The notes beneath the pieces are model-generated. The model was not told where the DNA came from. It saw only the letters and a program-made list of their open reading frames with translations, and made no database searches. Positions 1-13,231 of a DNA stretch of 64,000 nt are shown in pieces. Positions within the stretch are counted from its first letter, which is position 1; every line of letters begins with the position of its first letter. This DNA comes from Lytechinus variegatus (Eukaryota; Echinodermata; Echinoidea; Temnopleuroida; Toxopneustidae). The position numbers were made by a program, and so were the translations under genes. The DNA lies in contig NC_054752.1 in NCBI RefSeq assembly GCF_018143015.1, forward strand, positions 4,947,216 to 5,011,215. Reading direction: 5' to 3'.

Positions 1-398
1 GGCCAAAGCATGTATTTCATTAAGAATGGCGCCATGATCAAGCATAGGCTAATTTCGATTTTATCTGAGCAATTGCTGCCTATAAGCAAACGGTTTAATT
101 AAAGATGCAGGGGATCAAGTGTGTTGGAAGCGTGCGAGCAACCTCTAGATAATAGGATTTGTATTGGAGGGGATGTCATTTTTAATAACAGCTTCTGCTG
201 GTAATAAAAATAAAAATAATACTAATAATGATCCTTGTGAGATGTTAAAGCGCGAATCGCAAGCTGAAACTAGTAGACATTTCATGTAACAAGACGTGAA
301 GTGAGCATTCGGAGCATTTTTTGTAATCGTGAGAAAGATGTGTATCTTTCTAAAGAATTAAAGCGAGGGCGAGTTGTAATTTGTTTATATACTGACCT

Positions 399-553
399 GG
401 GGCCCGTTGCATGAAACTTTTTACCTGAGAAAACTCAGGTTGTTTTTACAGGAGTTTTTGCCCTGTGCTAAAGTAATTGGCGGAAATCAGACTAACCTTA
501 GTTTTCAGTTTTTACCAGAGTTTCTCAGGTAAAAAGTTTTATGCAACAGGCTT
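399..553. mobile_element. Hairpin MITE inside foldback copy A
   Basis: The sequence starts GGGGCCCGTTGCATGAAAC and ends with the reverse complement TTTTATGCAACAGGC, forming a long imperfect hairpin around TTTTTACC/CTCAGG motifs. Copy B (around 15915) lacks it: there the flanks GTGACCT and AAGTAATC are joined. That gives a filled site and an empty site in one window. A second copy of the family is at 43907-44062. Confidence 0.7.
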
Positions 554-2449
554 CAGTAAGTAATCTTTTAAGGACTGCATTTAGTGACTCATGAATAGAA
601 TATATATCTCACGAACTAAATAATGAGAGCGCGAACCGCAAGCTTAAAATTTGTGATATTCCAACCTGAAAACTGGACATTTCATACTTCTTTTTTGTAA
701 CCAGGAATAGAATGAGTTCCTCAATAAACAATACTTGATGCGAGCGATAAACGTGAGCCAAATTTTTCCGATTTTCCAACCTGAAAACTGGACATTCTAT
801 AGCATTCTTGTAAAAAAAAATAATAATAGCTGGGAGAATAGTTTTCAGAACTGAAGTGGCTTCCCTGGGTAAATGATATCTATATCAATATCATCATTCT
901 AGGCCCACATGAAATTTCCAAAAGTTTGAGCACGTGATTCGCTCGCAACATCTCACAAGGATGCCCTTCACAGTATTGACCAAAAAGGTGAATTTTACAT
1001 CTTCAGATTTGACTTTTTCCCCCAAACCGCTTGCTCTCTACGCTCGCAGAAATGAAACGTAAATATATAACTTTAGCATGTTTAGTGATCAATTTAGTTA
1101 CTACAAAAACACACAACCTCTTTACACAGATGATAATCTAATGGTGAAAATATCCGTTTGCACCAAATTGCCCCTATTGGCCCCCTTTTTTTTACTTTGC
1201 CCCCCCCAAAAAAAAAAATACGTTCCGCCGCCATTGGCTAAAACACGCATCGTCTTCATGGCTAACTGCAAAAAGTTCTTAAAATGTCCCCTTTAGATCA
1301 GATCAGAGCTTATATATTTAAAAATTCTGTTCGCGCTTCTTGCTAGCAGTTATTATCTAAATTTAGTTACATAGGCATCTCGCTTTGAAGATCACAAACA
1401 TATTGCCCATCATATTAACAAAAATATAGCTCGCGCTCGCATTATTTAAAAAGGGTTTATCATGTTATTACATATTTACTTTATTTTATAAGGATAAAGC
1501 TAATTATTGACTGTTAGGACTACCCTTTCAAAGAAACAAACAAAAATCAACTTTAAACTGCCGATCAAGGAAAATATGGCTAAAAAAAAATCCCCCCCCC
1601 CTCCTCTATTTGACGAAAGTTGGATCCGCCGGGAGGGAGGCAGGGGGCATCAAAAATGGAATAAAAAACAAGGGAATTAATATTTTCCAAAATGGGAAAG
1701 TTCCTTTTTCAAAAATAAATATGCCGTTTTTCATGTTTTTTCGAAATAAAATACTCTTTTTAAAGTATACAAGTTAAGTTAAGTTTTCAGGCTGGGATAT
1801 TGAAAAATTTCAGCTTGCGCTTCGCACTCTCATTCGATTGGTGAAATATGCATCCTAAAGAGGTCACTAAATGCTTTCTTTAACAGGTTCCTTTTCTGGT
1901 CAGTATGTTTAAGCTCGCGTTTTGCGCTCGTGTTAATTCTTTAGTTAGATGCACATCTTTTTAATGACAGCAGAAATCTGCTCGGATTTTTAAAAACTAA
2001 TTTTCATTTTTTATTGAAATAACCTAAAGTTTAGCTTGTGATTCACGCTCGCAACACCTCGCAATAATGCCATTTTAAGAATAACTGACCACAAAAACCG
2101 TTATACAACTTCACCTTGGAATTTGTTTTACCAAGCCGCTCGCTCATTATACTCTCTCCCGAAAAATAAAGCCTAAATATACATTTTGCCATAATAAGAA
2201 GTCACTTCAAAAAAGTTATTCTCTACTGAATCACTATCAAACAGACAATGACTTCAATCAGATGATAATCTTAAGGTGAAAATATCACCACAGTCCCAAT
2301 TTTGACGTATGAGTTTCATTTTTTGGCTTTACCCCCAACGAAAATTCGTTCGGCCGCCTTGCCTTCCATCCTCATATGATAATTGAACGGCAACAGTGTC
2401 CCCCGCCCCCCTCCCCTTGCCTCTGCCTCTGCTTTCCCGGTTTTCATTT

Positions 2450-2945
2450 TTCGGATAAACGAACCTTATTGTGTTTTCGGATTAACGAACCTTATTTTGT
2501 TTTCGGATTAACGAACCTTATTTCGTTTTCGGATTAACGAACCTTCGGAAAAACGAACCTTATTTTGTTTTCGGATTAACGAACCTTATTTCGTTTTCGG
2601 ATTAACGAACCTTCGGAAAAACGAACCTTAATTCGTTTTCGGATCAACGAACCTTCGGAATAACGAACCTTTTTTCGTTTTCGGATTAACGAACCTTCGG
2701 AACAACGAACCTTATTTCGTTTTCGGATTAACGAACCTTCGGAACAACGAACCTTATTTCGTTTTCGGATTATCGAACCTTCGGAATAACGAATCGTCGG
2801 AATTACGCCACAAATGTTCGGATTAACGAACCCTTTTTCGTTTTCGGATTAACGAACATCGAGGTATAGGCAATTTACGTGTTTCGGAATTACGAACCTT
2901 CGGAATAAAGAACCTTCGGAATTACGAAGCTTCGGAAATACGAAG
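2450..2945. repeat. Tandem repeat arm of foldback copy A
   Basis: Degenerate tandem repeats of TTCGGATTAACGAACCTT, alternating with TATTTCGTTT spacers and shorter TTCGGAATAACGAACC units. The same array appears inverted at 13563-14060 and again at 16400-16810. Subterminal tandem arrays in inverted orientation are the hallmark of foldback transposons, including those described in sea urchins. Confidence 0.85.
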
Positions 2946-2952
2946 TGTAACC

Positions 2953-3180
2953 AATAAAACATTAGCGTCTTAGCCAATCATAGAAGTGCATTTTGCGTAA
3001 TTTGACGTCATTTTATGAATAAAACATTGACCCTCCAAAATCACCCTTCAAATTGTCCGCCGGCAGCCATGTTGGCTGTGTACAAAACCTATGGGAAATA
3101 AAAACGCGCGAAAAGAGTTACCTCTCTAGCTCCCTTCGGGAGCTTACGTATACGTAAGATCGTATCTCTGTGTTTTCACT
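2953..3180. other. Unassigned segment with promoter-like words
   Basis: No gene is seen. The segment has CCAAT words (near 2951 and 2973), a perfect TGACGTCA at 3003-3010, a GCCATGTTGGC palindrome near 3067 and a small stem-loop CTCCCTTCGGGAG near 3131. It is not matched in the other two duplicated units. This could be the remains of a promoter or only the insertion flank of the foldback element. Confidence 0.25.
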
Positions 3181-4806
3181 CTGAAACAGCCGTGTGCCCC
3201 CCTTCTCCTTTACACGCACGCCCAATCACCCACCCACGTATTCACTCACACCCAATCGTGTATGCGCACCAACTCCAGCACACCTGACTTTTTATCACTC
3301 TCTATCGTCATCTTGCAATAACGCAATAGCTTTTATACTTTAAAGATAGGGTTTTCGTATTATTGTCATGGGAATTGCAATGAAAATCCACCTATCTCAC
3401 TTCCGACATCATTCTTTCTCGCGCTATCTCTCTCTCTTCACTGATCTCTCTACCCTTCTCTCTCTCTCTCAATTATCCTCTTTCAATCATTTGTTATCTA
3501 GTACTTATAATGCATTTCTCGCTTTCTATTTCCCTCCCCTCTTCTCTCAGTCACCTCGACCTCCCATCTCTCCCACCCTCTCTCTCTCTCTCTCTCTCTC
3601 ATCGTCTCTCAAATCATTCACAGTATTTTTACTCTTGAAATCACGAGATTGTGTGGCTTCTATTGTGAACAATAAATGCTTTTACTGAAACATGAAAATC
3701 ATCTAGCGTGAAGAGAATAGAAACCTTGGAATAAAAGGATCTAATTTTTCTTATACAAACATTACTCATGAGTATCCTATTCAGGTTTGACTAAAAGAAG
3801 AATCATGTGGTTTTACCTAGCTTTTTCAAAATGTATTCTTGTTTTGGGTTTCCGCTACTGTTTACGAAATTCATGAAAGCAAAAAAAAAAAAAAATAAGA
3901 AATGGATTTCGCAATCATTTTAGCACATAGTCAAGTTACAAGGCATTTCATACTTCAATGTTTTATCACCAGTCCGTATAAATAACCATTCTGGGCTGAG
4001 TTATTATTTAGCCAATTGAGCACTTTATGTAATGTCGAGTTTGGCCATTCCCATATCGTCTTATATATCCACTTGATCTAACAGCATTTATGGTATATCA
4101 TTATATGAATTAATTATGGATCACATTTCCATTATGTAAGTACAATATACTTAATAAAAGCTATACCCAATCTGGGCATTACACTAGATGATATTTAAGA
4201 CCAAGGGATGGTTGTACCAAACTAATACTAGACCACATTGATGGTAGACCAAGTGCATGAAGTGGGTTTGATGATGATCGGAGAATAGAAATACGTCAAC
4301 TTCACTACAACCCCCTCTCCTGTCTCTCTCCCCTTTCTGCTTGTCACATTCTCTCACTACCCCCCTCTCTCTATCTATCTCTCTGGTGTTCCTTCTCTGT
4401 CTCTGAATGTTCATTTGCCATCTCTCCTCTCCCTATATTACTTTCTTTCTGTCTCATTCCTTGAATAAATTCGTCCGATTCTTCATCTCTCCCTCTCTGT
4501 CTCTTCCCTCTATTTTGTTTCATGTGTCTCTATTTCTGTCTCTCTCCCTCTCTTCCCCTTCCCCCCTGTTTCCCTTCCTTTTCTGTCTTTTCACTGCTTG
4601 CGTCTTTGTTTCCCTGTCTCTCTCCCCCTCTCTTTACCTCTCTCTGCACGTCTCTCTTCCTGCTGATTCTTATTGGTCACATATTAACTTCTGAAATAAT
4701 TCGTCTTACAGGATTCCTTGAGGAGCGATGAAATTTATTAAAGCGGAAACCAAAGCATGGCAACAATAGACACCCATTTTCATTGTATTTATTATTTTCT
4801 CTTTTT

Positions 4807-5142
4807 TAAGGTCAAGCCCACCCCAAAATAATGATTTGAATCAATGTAGAAAAGTCAAGCAAGCATAACCCTTACAAATTTTTATCAAAATCGTGTTGAA
4901 AATAAAAACTGTTATGACATGTTACAGTTTGCTCAGTAATCCCCAAACAGTCATATGCTTAACTCGGTGATATGCAAATGAGAGAGTCAATAATATCCCT
5001 CACTAACTTTTATTTTCTTTATTGTTTGAACTTTTACAATGTTCAATGTTTACAGATTTGACAACAATAACAAGCTTGAACGAAATTGACTTTTTTTTTC
5101 TCATTTTACCTAAATCTACTTTTTTTAGGTTGAATTTTCCTT
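4807..5142. mobile_element. MITE of the AAGGTCAAGCCCACC family, unit 1
   Basis: It begins AAGGTCAAGCCCACCCC and ends with a decayed inverted end (GGTTGAATTTTCCTT). Equivalent copies sit at the same place in unit 2 (26811-27158) and unit 3 (54881-55213), so this insertion predates the duplication. A longer palindromic relative is at 61105-61701. Confidence 0.6.
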
Positions 5143-5429
5143 CATTAGATATTTAAATTATCTAGTATAAAGTAGATGAAAAAATAAATGTACTTTTAAA
5201 ACAGCCCCAAAAAAGATGATCGGATAATACGTTCGAATTTTTTTTTCCAACCTTTACTAGTATTCTAACTTAAAAAAAAACTTTTGAAAGCAGATTGAAT
5301 ACAGATTAAAATGATATTGTGTGAGTAATATGTTAATGATCGGTAACTCGGTTACCTCCTGGTTAGTAGTAAAGATAATGTATGAAAATAATGTTAAGAA
5401 AGGTGTTTGGATTCGTGTTTGAAAAAAAA

Positions 5430-5430
<1 letters not shown>

Positions 5431-5474
<44 letters not shown>
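5431..5474. repeat. (TA)n microsatellite private to unit 1
   Basis: A pure TA run of about 22 repeats lies where units 2 and 3 have only a short ATATA (near 27405 and 56032). It therefore expanded after duplication. Smaller TA runs are at about 6718-6738 and 6884-6907. Confidence 0.9.
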
Positions 5475-5477
<3 letters not shown>

Positions 5478-8323
5478 TAGCTATCGCTAACATCCCAAAA
5501 TTCTTTTTTTTTAATCTCCTTTGGTAAAACATATATACAGGTTAATGATTAAGTGTAACGTATATGCAATTGTTTTGCTTACTCATGGTTAATAGTAAAA
5601 TATTCATGTAAACAATAAAAAGACGATCTCAGAAAGCGTTTACAACCCCTTTGCAGACTAATTCGCTAACATCCTACTTCATTTCATGCTCCTAAAAATT
5701 AATACAAAATCGTTTCAGTTAGTATGAAACATGAAACGAATTTAATCGAGTACAAACACAACTTTTCAGGAATACTATGTGATAACATATCATCATATTC
5801 ACAGTACTAGAACATTTTCATAGTGGTTCATACATATTTGAAAATTTAAATTTTATACATAATATTTCATACTGTCATGTTTTGGCGATCCAGCCTTACA
5901 GGGTTTTTTCATAAACTCATGGAAAGCCAAGCAATTGATTTTGTATCTACTCACATTTGATGTTTCTTTGTATTTTTATCTTATTTTCAAAATAAAGATT
6001 GAATTGAATTTGAATGTAATTATTTAAACAAAATATTCTTGTAAAGTGAATGAAGTTAATGGATTCAAATAAAAATTCAGTTAGACAAGATAAAAGAGTC
6101 TGTAAAGCATTTTCCTTGAAAAGAACCAAATAATACATAACTCTAAAATGTTTCCATGATATTTTTTACAGTTGATTTCGATATTAAATTGATTTAGTTG
6201 TAGTATATACAAATGATCTTCTCTAATCTTTGGTTAATATTAAAATATGATACATGAAAACATCAAAAGATGATTGAATAAATCATGTTAATAAACAACG
6301 ACTGTCGCATACATCCCACAGTCCACAGTTTTGATCACCGTTCCCAATCGAGTTCATTTACGTTCTAGATGAAAAGATGTCAAAACAATGCTAAATGAAC
6401 AAAGAATTGATAGCAATAATTTCTGTAAGCATGGAAAACGATTCAAATCCAACCGATTTCATTTGTTCAGGTGATCGTAATAATGCGCCTGTGAATAAAT
6501 AATTTCAGCCGTCATTCATAGATTAATGAACATAAATTTCCAACAACACAGTCACTGCCCGATATAGTATTGAAATAAACGTATTTACATCAGCCTACCA
6601 CAAACATCTAAGTGATCATGTTTTTAAGCGAATGAATCAATCTCTCTATACCTATATATATAAAAATCGACCAGCAATCAACGACACATTTTCTGTTAAA
6701 CTCTTGTAGATATTCATATATATATATATATATATATAAAACCATATATGTAATTGTAAGCTTGTAAAATAATTAAATTCAACGTTATTTTCTGCTTCTT
6801 CATCGACAGCCTGATGATTGCTTCTTAAGCATGAAACTGGCAGTAGCCGTGTTGATTTAACCATCCTACCTCGGATTATATAGATAGATATATATATATA
6901 TATATATTCTTAAGAAGAAAACATGTAGGCATAACAGTTTCGATTACACAAAGCATTATTAAAACCATTTCAGGAGGATGAAAATTCAGGAAATCAAAAA
7001 AAATTGATTAGAGTTATCGTTTTATTGGGCCTGCAACTACATCTTAATTGAACATAAATTTCATAAATATTTTAGCAAGCAAAACAGTCATTGACGTAGG
7101 CCTACTTGAATGGAACGTATTAAAAATATCATAAATATGCAACTGTTCATTAAAAGCAATTTAATTTATATATACATGGATATTCACAATATAATAAAAA
7201 AGAATCATGTTTAGCTCTTGCAGAAGCACATATTCATATAGTAATTATATAAAAAAATAATAAGCAAAACATTTTCCTGTAATAAAAAAAATAAAAAAAA
7301 CATAGCTATACATGACCCAAATGTAATAAATTACCATCAAATGCGCATTCTGTTAACAGCAGATCCAGTTTAGTAAATAAACACTGTACTGGTACATTTT
7401 GGTTACCAAGTCCCAATTGTAAAATTATACACTACTGCTTATACGTTATGTACAATGTAGGCCCGCTATTTTTTTGCAAGACACAAAGTGCAATTTACCC
7501 AAATGTATCGTAATCATTGTAACAGCCCCCTCTCTCGGTAAATCCAGGTGATTATAATCATATCATGATCGAGATCATTCCAGGGCTGTTTCGTATAGCC
7601 ACATCAAAATACTTCGTTTGTTTATGCTGATCTAATGTTGGAAGTGAAAATATACAAACAAGCAAGCAATGTTTAGATGTAATGCGCATCGAGGTATAGC
7701 AAACGTGACCACGATCCGAATCGCAACATTATTATGAAAACAATTATGGTCTAATATAACGTGCTTTCAAAGGAGTCAAAAGTACACAATTTTAATGTAA
7801 AGAAGTATAGCGCTTCGTGTAATTTTAATTTTCATTACGGAATCAAGATACCACTGAACATTCATTTAGAGTAACAACTACTGATTCATTGGCATGATAA
7901 GACTTTGGTAGCTATAATACACGCGATGGACCTATAAAAGGATGATTTTTTTTAACCAGCATGATTACATAAATGAGGAACATTTTGACTGTTCAGTTTT
8001 ACATATGGAACTGAGCTAAAATGAAATATACCCGGGTATAGTGATAAAAAGCTTCTATGCAGACATAATTAATATTAATGTTTACTCACGCCAACAAAGC
8101 GACGGCGTAGTCTGGTATAAGATATTCTGAGACAACGTGTACAATAAAAGAGCATAACCCTGATAGGTTTCCAATATGACTACGAAGCTTACCCACAATC
8201 AAGCCATGGATTACAATGCGTTTCCATCGTTGTTTTTCTTTTCAATTTGAAAGCATATAATGGTAAGATGTAGCAACATTCCCAATATCATTTGTTTGTT
8301 CGGTATTATCATCTGTCATGGAT

Positions 8324-10159
8324 CTAGGGGATGAATCGCTTTTTGAATATGAGAATATTATCTCCATCACATGCAATCATATTCCCTGATGACGTCATCA
8401 TCACTCGAGAAAAGACAAGTTGATTGAATCTATTATATGTATTCGGTCTAGTTGATAAAGGGAATGATGCTACTCTTCTCTTCTTCATATCACCCTCACT
8501 CATCACCTGATCAATCACACACGTCTTGTACTCATCATCTGATGTCACGATGTAGAGGTCGTCTGTCATACAATCAACACACACATTCAAGATGACATCA
8601 CTGTGGGGGATTTCCCTATGATTACCCTCTCTGTCAATGATGAGTGCTCTGCGATCAGGTGGTGAAGGTCGAGCGATGATGTGACCTGATGACAGCACAT
8701 CATGCATTGCTATCTTCTCTTTACACGTGATGGTGTTGATAATCTCATCATTAGCTGGGTTGATGACGTATATCATAGACTGACTCCCTTCAGCAGCGAT
8801 GATCATCCCATCCTGATCGATTGCAACGCGCACCCCTGCATAAGTACACTTCGTGTTTCTTGGTATTGTGGCGTCATTGATGTGATTCCACTGTCTGTCG
8901 TATACACTGATGCACCCAGGCAGACTGTCTCCTTTACAACCTTTGATGAATCTACCACATACTATCTTGTCATCATTCAGTACTGCACATGAGATTATCC
9001 ATGATGTACCACTACCGTTGATCACTCTCTGTGTGGTTTTACTGTTCAAATCTAACATGTAGGTACATGTATGCCTTTCACCAACATGACCAATCAGTGC
9101 ATCTCTGATCATCACCTTATCTTCATCTATACATCCAACAATGCCCGGGCATTTGATTTTATCTGTGACATTGATTGTTTCAATGAGCTTCCACTCTCCA
9201 TCATACCCATCAATTCTTCCATCACACGTTTCTCTCCCAACACCCTTCACAAACCTCACACCTGATACAACACGATTTATTTATTTCACCTCACCCTCAT
9301 TCAGTTCCTTCTTTAGTTCCTCGCTCACTGATGCATGCACACGATGTCCATCTGTGACAATATTTTTATCATCTTCAAGAATTCTGTCCAGTGTCTCTTT
9401 TGCTTTCTCTGCTGATTTGATGTCGTCTTGCCATGATTTCTCAAGCTCTTCAATCTTTCTCTCGATCTCTTGAGCAATCTTCTGAATGTCATTCTGAAGA
9501 ATGCGCTGTTTATCAATTATCGTTTTTCGTCTCTTCTCCGCATTTAAACGATTTTCATTGTGTCGCTCCTCTCTCTTCGCTTTGTTCTGTTTAATTTTAT
9601 CCTGTAGCTTTCGAATCTCATCTTGATGTTGCTCATTTTCCTCATCAACCTCCTTGTCGATTTTATCAGCATCCTCTTTTTCCTTGGCTCTGTCCCTTTC
9701 GATCTCCTCTTCGATTTCGGAATCAACCTCATTCTGAATAGTTTTAAAATGTTCGTCTGGGACTTGTTTACCCTGATGAATCTCAATCCCATAAGCTTGT
9801 AATAGCTCCAATTTGTCCATCACTGCTTTATGAAGGTTGCTGAGCTTTGCTTTGTTTTCCCGTAGTGCGTCCTCTATGTCCTGCCGTACACAAGGTTTTT
9901 CATGATGATCTATCACAGCGCAAGAAAGACATAAAACTTCGCCGTGCGTCTTGCAGTACATATCCATGATTTTCTCGTGTTTCTCACAGAAGAGATTAGG
10001 TACACCTCTCCGTACTATTCCGATGCATTCTTTTTTCAAGGCGCAGTCACGACAGAGCTTCTTCTTCTCCTTCACATAGAAGGTGACGTCAGTAATCGAT
10101 TCGCAGTCGGCTTCTTCACAAACAGCGCCATCTTCATCTGAGCTGAGTTTAGACGCCAT
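8324..10159 (-). pseudogene. TRIM-like gene 1 (B-box, coiled coil, beta-propeller), one nonsense codon
   Basis: The ATG is at 10159. Residues 1-292 hold two zinc-binding B-box-like blocks (Cys 14, 19, 36, 39, 45; then Cys/His 58, 61, 69, 72, 77, 80, 85, 90) and a long acidic/basic coiled coil (about 95-260). A TAA at 9281-9283 replaces the GAA found in genes 2 and 3. The same frame then stays open for another ~310 codons of beta-propeller-like C-terminal region to the stop at 8324. No RING finger precedes the B-boxes. TRIM-NHL-type proteins act as ubiquitin-ligase scaffolds, RNA binders or immune sensors, but a RING-less member would not be a ligase by itself. As written it encodes only the truncated B-box/coiled-coil half. 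A polymorphic null, a young pseudogene or a functional short isoform are all possible. Confidence 0.85.
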
Positions 10160-10480
10160 CGTGAGAAGAATTTATAGGGATTCAAGGCTGCGGGCTGTAA
10201 ATAAAAAGGGCATACAAAGGTAGGATTGAGGGCGAGAAGCATTTGGAAAAATATAATATAAATTCATTAGCTAATGTTGTTTTATTCACTGTTATCGGGA
10301 AAACAGCATCATTTCATAAAGTAATGCCATGAACAAAGAAATAAACGAAAGACACTGCTGCATTTCAGGAAAACTAGATTACAACATGCATGGTACTTGT
10401 TTATCAGTAAAGAAATGTATGAAATATTTGTGACGATCTTAGCAGAAGCCTCACCACCATGCCCGCCAACCATGCATGCA
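10160..10480 (-). other. 5' flank of gene 1 with a conserved splice-acceptor-like site
   Basis: On the minus strand a pyrimidine/AT tract ending in TTTACAG (AG at 10195-10196) lies about 35 bases before the ATG. Gene 3 has the same arrangement. This suggests a 5'-UTR intron with the whole coding sequence in the last exon. The stretch 10308-10480 (ATAAAGTAATGCCATGAACA onward) is homologous to 17690-17815 and 63720-63900. Confidence 0.5.
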
Positions 10481-12417
10481 TGCAAGCAATTTTTTTTTCT
10501 CCCACTTAAGCCAAATTCTAAAATTTGTTTATTTAACATAGAATATGTTAACAGGAAAAAAATGTTTGATGGTGTAATCCTGAAAGTTGTGTTTAAATAG
10601 AGTACATTATCTAAATTAAAAAAAGGTAATGATGAATTACTCATCTTGGTCTTGTGATGGCAATATTATCGATTGAGTTGTGTAATGAAAACCAATGTAC
10701 TAAATTACTTTAAATAGAAAGGGCTACAATGTATTCATCTCTTGCAGGTTCTTCTGTTGTAGGTTCCAGGTTCTAGTAACAGGTGGAATAACACTTAACA
10801 TTCCAAGACCCGCCCGAGGTATATTGATTGTACAGTCATGGCAGTAGGATCACTTTCACTTTGTTACTCTTTGAGAGAGGTTGTGTTCTGAGGAGCAAGC
10901 AAGAAATGACACACAGTTTTAATTAATTTTGGAGTTTTTACTACCCATAATGATGTGAGTCTATTTTATATTTTATCAGTATATTTCAGCTTAAAAAAGA
11001 GTATTATTAGATTCTTCAATCTAAAAGGTTATTTTGACTGAATTTTGATCCAGATTTTGTTGTAATAATTCAATCAGCTTGTTTTCTGTTACTTTAATAG
11101 GCATAATTGTACGTTGTGAGCTTTTTTATCACTTTCCGGCTTTAAATAATTATCGCAAAAATATTGCAATGAGGGAATGGTTGTATTTCAATATTTTCCA
11201 GGAGTGAATTTATGTCAATTTTTCAAGGATTGATACATTTATGCTAATGAATTAATACTATCTAGATATTCTTTTGATGCTTATTAAATTATATGAAAGA
11301 CATGTATTGATCAAATGATTTATAAATCATTGAAATTTAAAAACTAGGATTGTCATTATATACAATTGGAATTTATTCAATTTTCAAGGGTCCTTTGGTC
11401 AGGGAGCTTTTACCAAGGACATCAATTTTATTTTGGGGCTACACCAATAGACGTCTTCAGTTTTCGTCACTCCTGAGCCAAGATCATAATGTCCTGAGTT
11501 TTCAACCTGAGTTTTCAACCCTGAGTTCTGCTTAAGTTCTTCTTGACGTCATGCGACAGGTCGAAAGCGCCTAGACATAGGTGACGCCGTTCTTCGACAG
11601 ACTTCGTGGATCTCCGATAACCCCCGACACACGTCATTCTACAGTCTTCAAGGTCATCGGAGACCCGCTACTCCAGTCGACTCGTCACAATTTTTTCATC
11701 GACATCATATGAACTGCATCCACGAATAATCAGGGAGGTCATTTAATTTAATGAACATTTAATATTGTTCGGACAAATTCTTATTTCTCCCATCCACTAC
11801 ATTTTTTTATTCGAAAAATGAAATTCTAAATTGATAAAATCAAATTTAACTTTGTTGTTCTTTTGGAAGTCAGTACCATTTACATTTATAATATATGTAT
11901 AGTATTTATAGTATACAGGTTAGGTAGAGACATGCAGTCGATATTGTTCAGGAAGGGGAATCGGACGAGCATCTGGTCGAAGAGGAAAGGGACAGAGGCC
12001 AGATGAGAGAGGAATATAACAGGATATGGTATAAAATATCACACTTTGAGGTTATTTAGAAAAAAATGTTACACTTTTGTAAGTACTGATAAACTCCCGC
12101 CTTCTTTGGACCTTTCATGAGCCTAAATGACATGAAAGGTGACCTTGGCATGTGTTTTATTTTTGTATAAATGTACATTCCATTTTCCATAAGCGTTAGT
12201 TTGATACCAAACATGATATGTTAATTTCGTATACTAGATAAGAGATTAATGAGAATTAACAGGCTGACCTATGTGAAAAGGACGGTCAGAAAACGAAGTT
12301 GTCCCTGTCAGATTCAAGATTCAAGGAGTTTATTTCATTTCCATGACAAATATAAATCAAATACAGATAACAGTCAAAGTATGAGTTCAAGATGAATTTT
12401 ACCTCAACATAACTATA
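10481..12417. other. Intergenic, no gene recognised
   Basis: AT-rich DNA with no convincing ORF. A relatively GC-rich island at about 11400-11720 contains several short inverted words (for example GATCTCCGATAAC against GTCATCGGAGACC, and repeated TTCGACAG/GTCGAA words). It may be a fragment of an unrecognised repeat. Confidence 0.4.
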
Positions 12418-13231
12418 CAGTGCGTCCCAGAAAAAACGAAACCGAGATTTAGCGATCATTATCATAACTTAATCATAAATAGAATAGACAAATCACCTAC
12501 CAGTTCAAAGCTTAGAATCTCCTCTTTCATCTGATATTACTTAGATTATTTCTTATTCACGCATGAGTGAGCAAAAACAATTTGAAGAAAGAATTCCAAA
12601 AACTCATTTGGCTGGGGGTATCTGGGTTTCAAACGGAAAACCACATTTCTGAAAAGTTCAATATCTGCTCTTTAATTTGGTACCTAAATTACAGAAAATG
12701 GTCAAGAAATAACAAAGTTCTGGTCATTTGAAATAAGGCTTGAATTTCAATAATTTCATAAAATGAAGAGGTTCTCCAGGCTGGCTTTCAAACTCACTCG
12801 ACACGTTTTGTTGACGATCAGCCATGCATTAAATCTTTTGTTCACCATGCGAAAGCTTCTGTGGGAAAGCGGTGAAAACACGTTATCTCATGAAATTATG
12901 GAAATGCAAGCCTTATTTCAAATGACCACAACTTTTTTATTTCTTGACCATTTTTTGTAGTTGAGGTACCAAAATAAAGAGCAGATATTGAACTTTTCAG
13001 AAATGTGGTTTTCTTTTTGAAACCCAGATACCCCCGCCAAATGAGATTTTGGTATCCTTTCTTCAAATTGTTTTTGCTCACTCATGCGTGAATAAGAAAT
13101 AACCTTACTAATATCAGATGAAAGAGGAGATTCTAAGCTTTAAATTGGTAGGTCGTTTGTCTATTCTATTTATGATTAAGCTATGATAAATGATCGCTAA
13201 ATCTCGGTTTCGTTTATTCTGGGACGCACTG
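12418..13231. mobile_element. Palindromic Tc1/mariner-type element (foldback MITE)
   Basis: The element starts CAGTGCGTCCCAGAAAAAAC and ends with the inverse, TTATTCTGGGACGCACTG, flanked by TA on each side (12416-12417, 13232-13233). The two arms are inverted copies of each other for roughly 370 bases each, leaving only a short centre. TA duplication and a CAGT start fit the Tc1/mariner superfamily. There is no transposase, so it is a non-autonomous hairpin derivative. The arm sequence keeps short open frames that mirror one another and are not genes. Confidence 0.85.

Larger units (their letters stand above)
1..2952 (-). mobile_element. Foldback-type transposon, copy A (left end outside window)
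   Basis: This stretch is an inverted copy of 13557-16818. The two match from their repeat arrays (2450-2945 here) through the internal part to position 1, which pairs with about 16305. The right terminus is the GTGTAACC at 2945-2952, matching the GGTTACAC start of copy B. The second end with its own array must lie left of the window. The interior has no credible coding region. It carries degenerate motifs like AGCTCGCGCTTCGCGCTCGC roughly every 100-150 bases (for example near 246, 624, 1430, 1810, 1911, 2031). No transposase is seen, so it is probably non-autonomous. The class (foldback, perhaps MULE-like) is inferred from the arm structure. Confidence 0.75.
3181..8320. repeat. Segmental duplication unit 1, non-coding 3' flank of gene 1
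   Basis: This block aligns along its length with 25225-36288 (minus insertions) and 52850-58911. Shared landmarks include the CT-rich tracts near 3430-3610 and 4310-4640, GGCGATCCAGCCTTACAGGG near 5884, and the final approach to the gene around 7680-8320. No open frame of note runs through it in any copy. It is inherited flank of the TRIM-like gene, perhaps including its 3' UTR. Unit 1 lacks the 27660-type MITE found in units 2 and 3. Confidence 0.85.

Noticed and set aside
2450..2945. Possible CRISPR array
   Set aside because: Repeats are contiguous and degenerate without unique spacers, in an animal genome; they are transposon arms.
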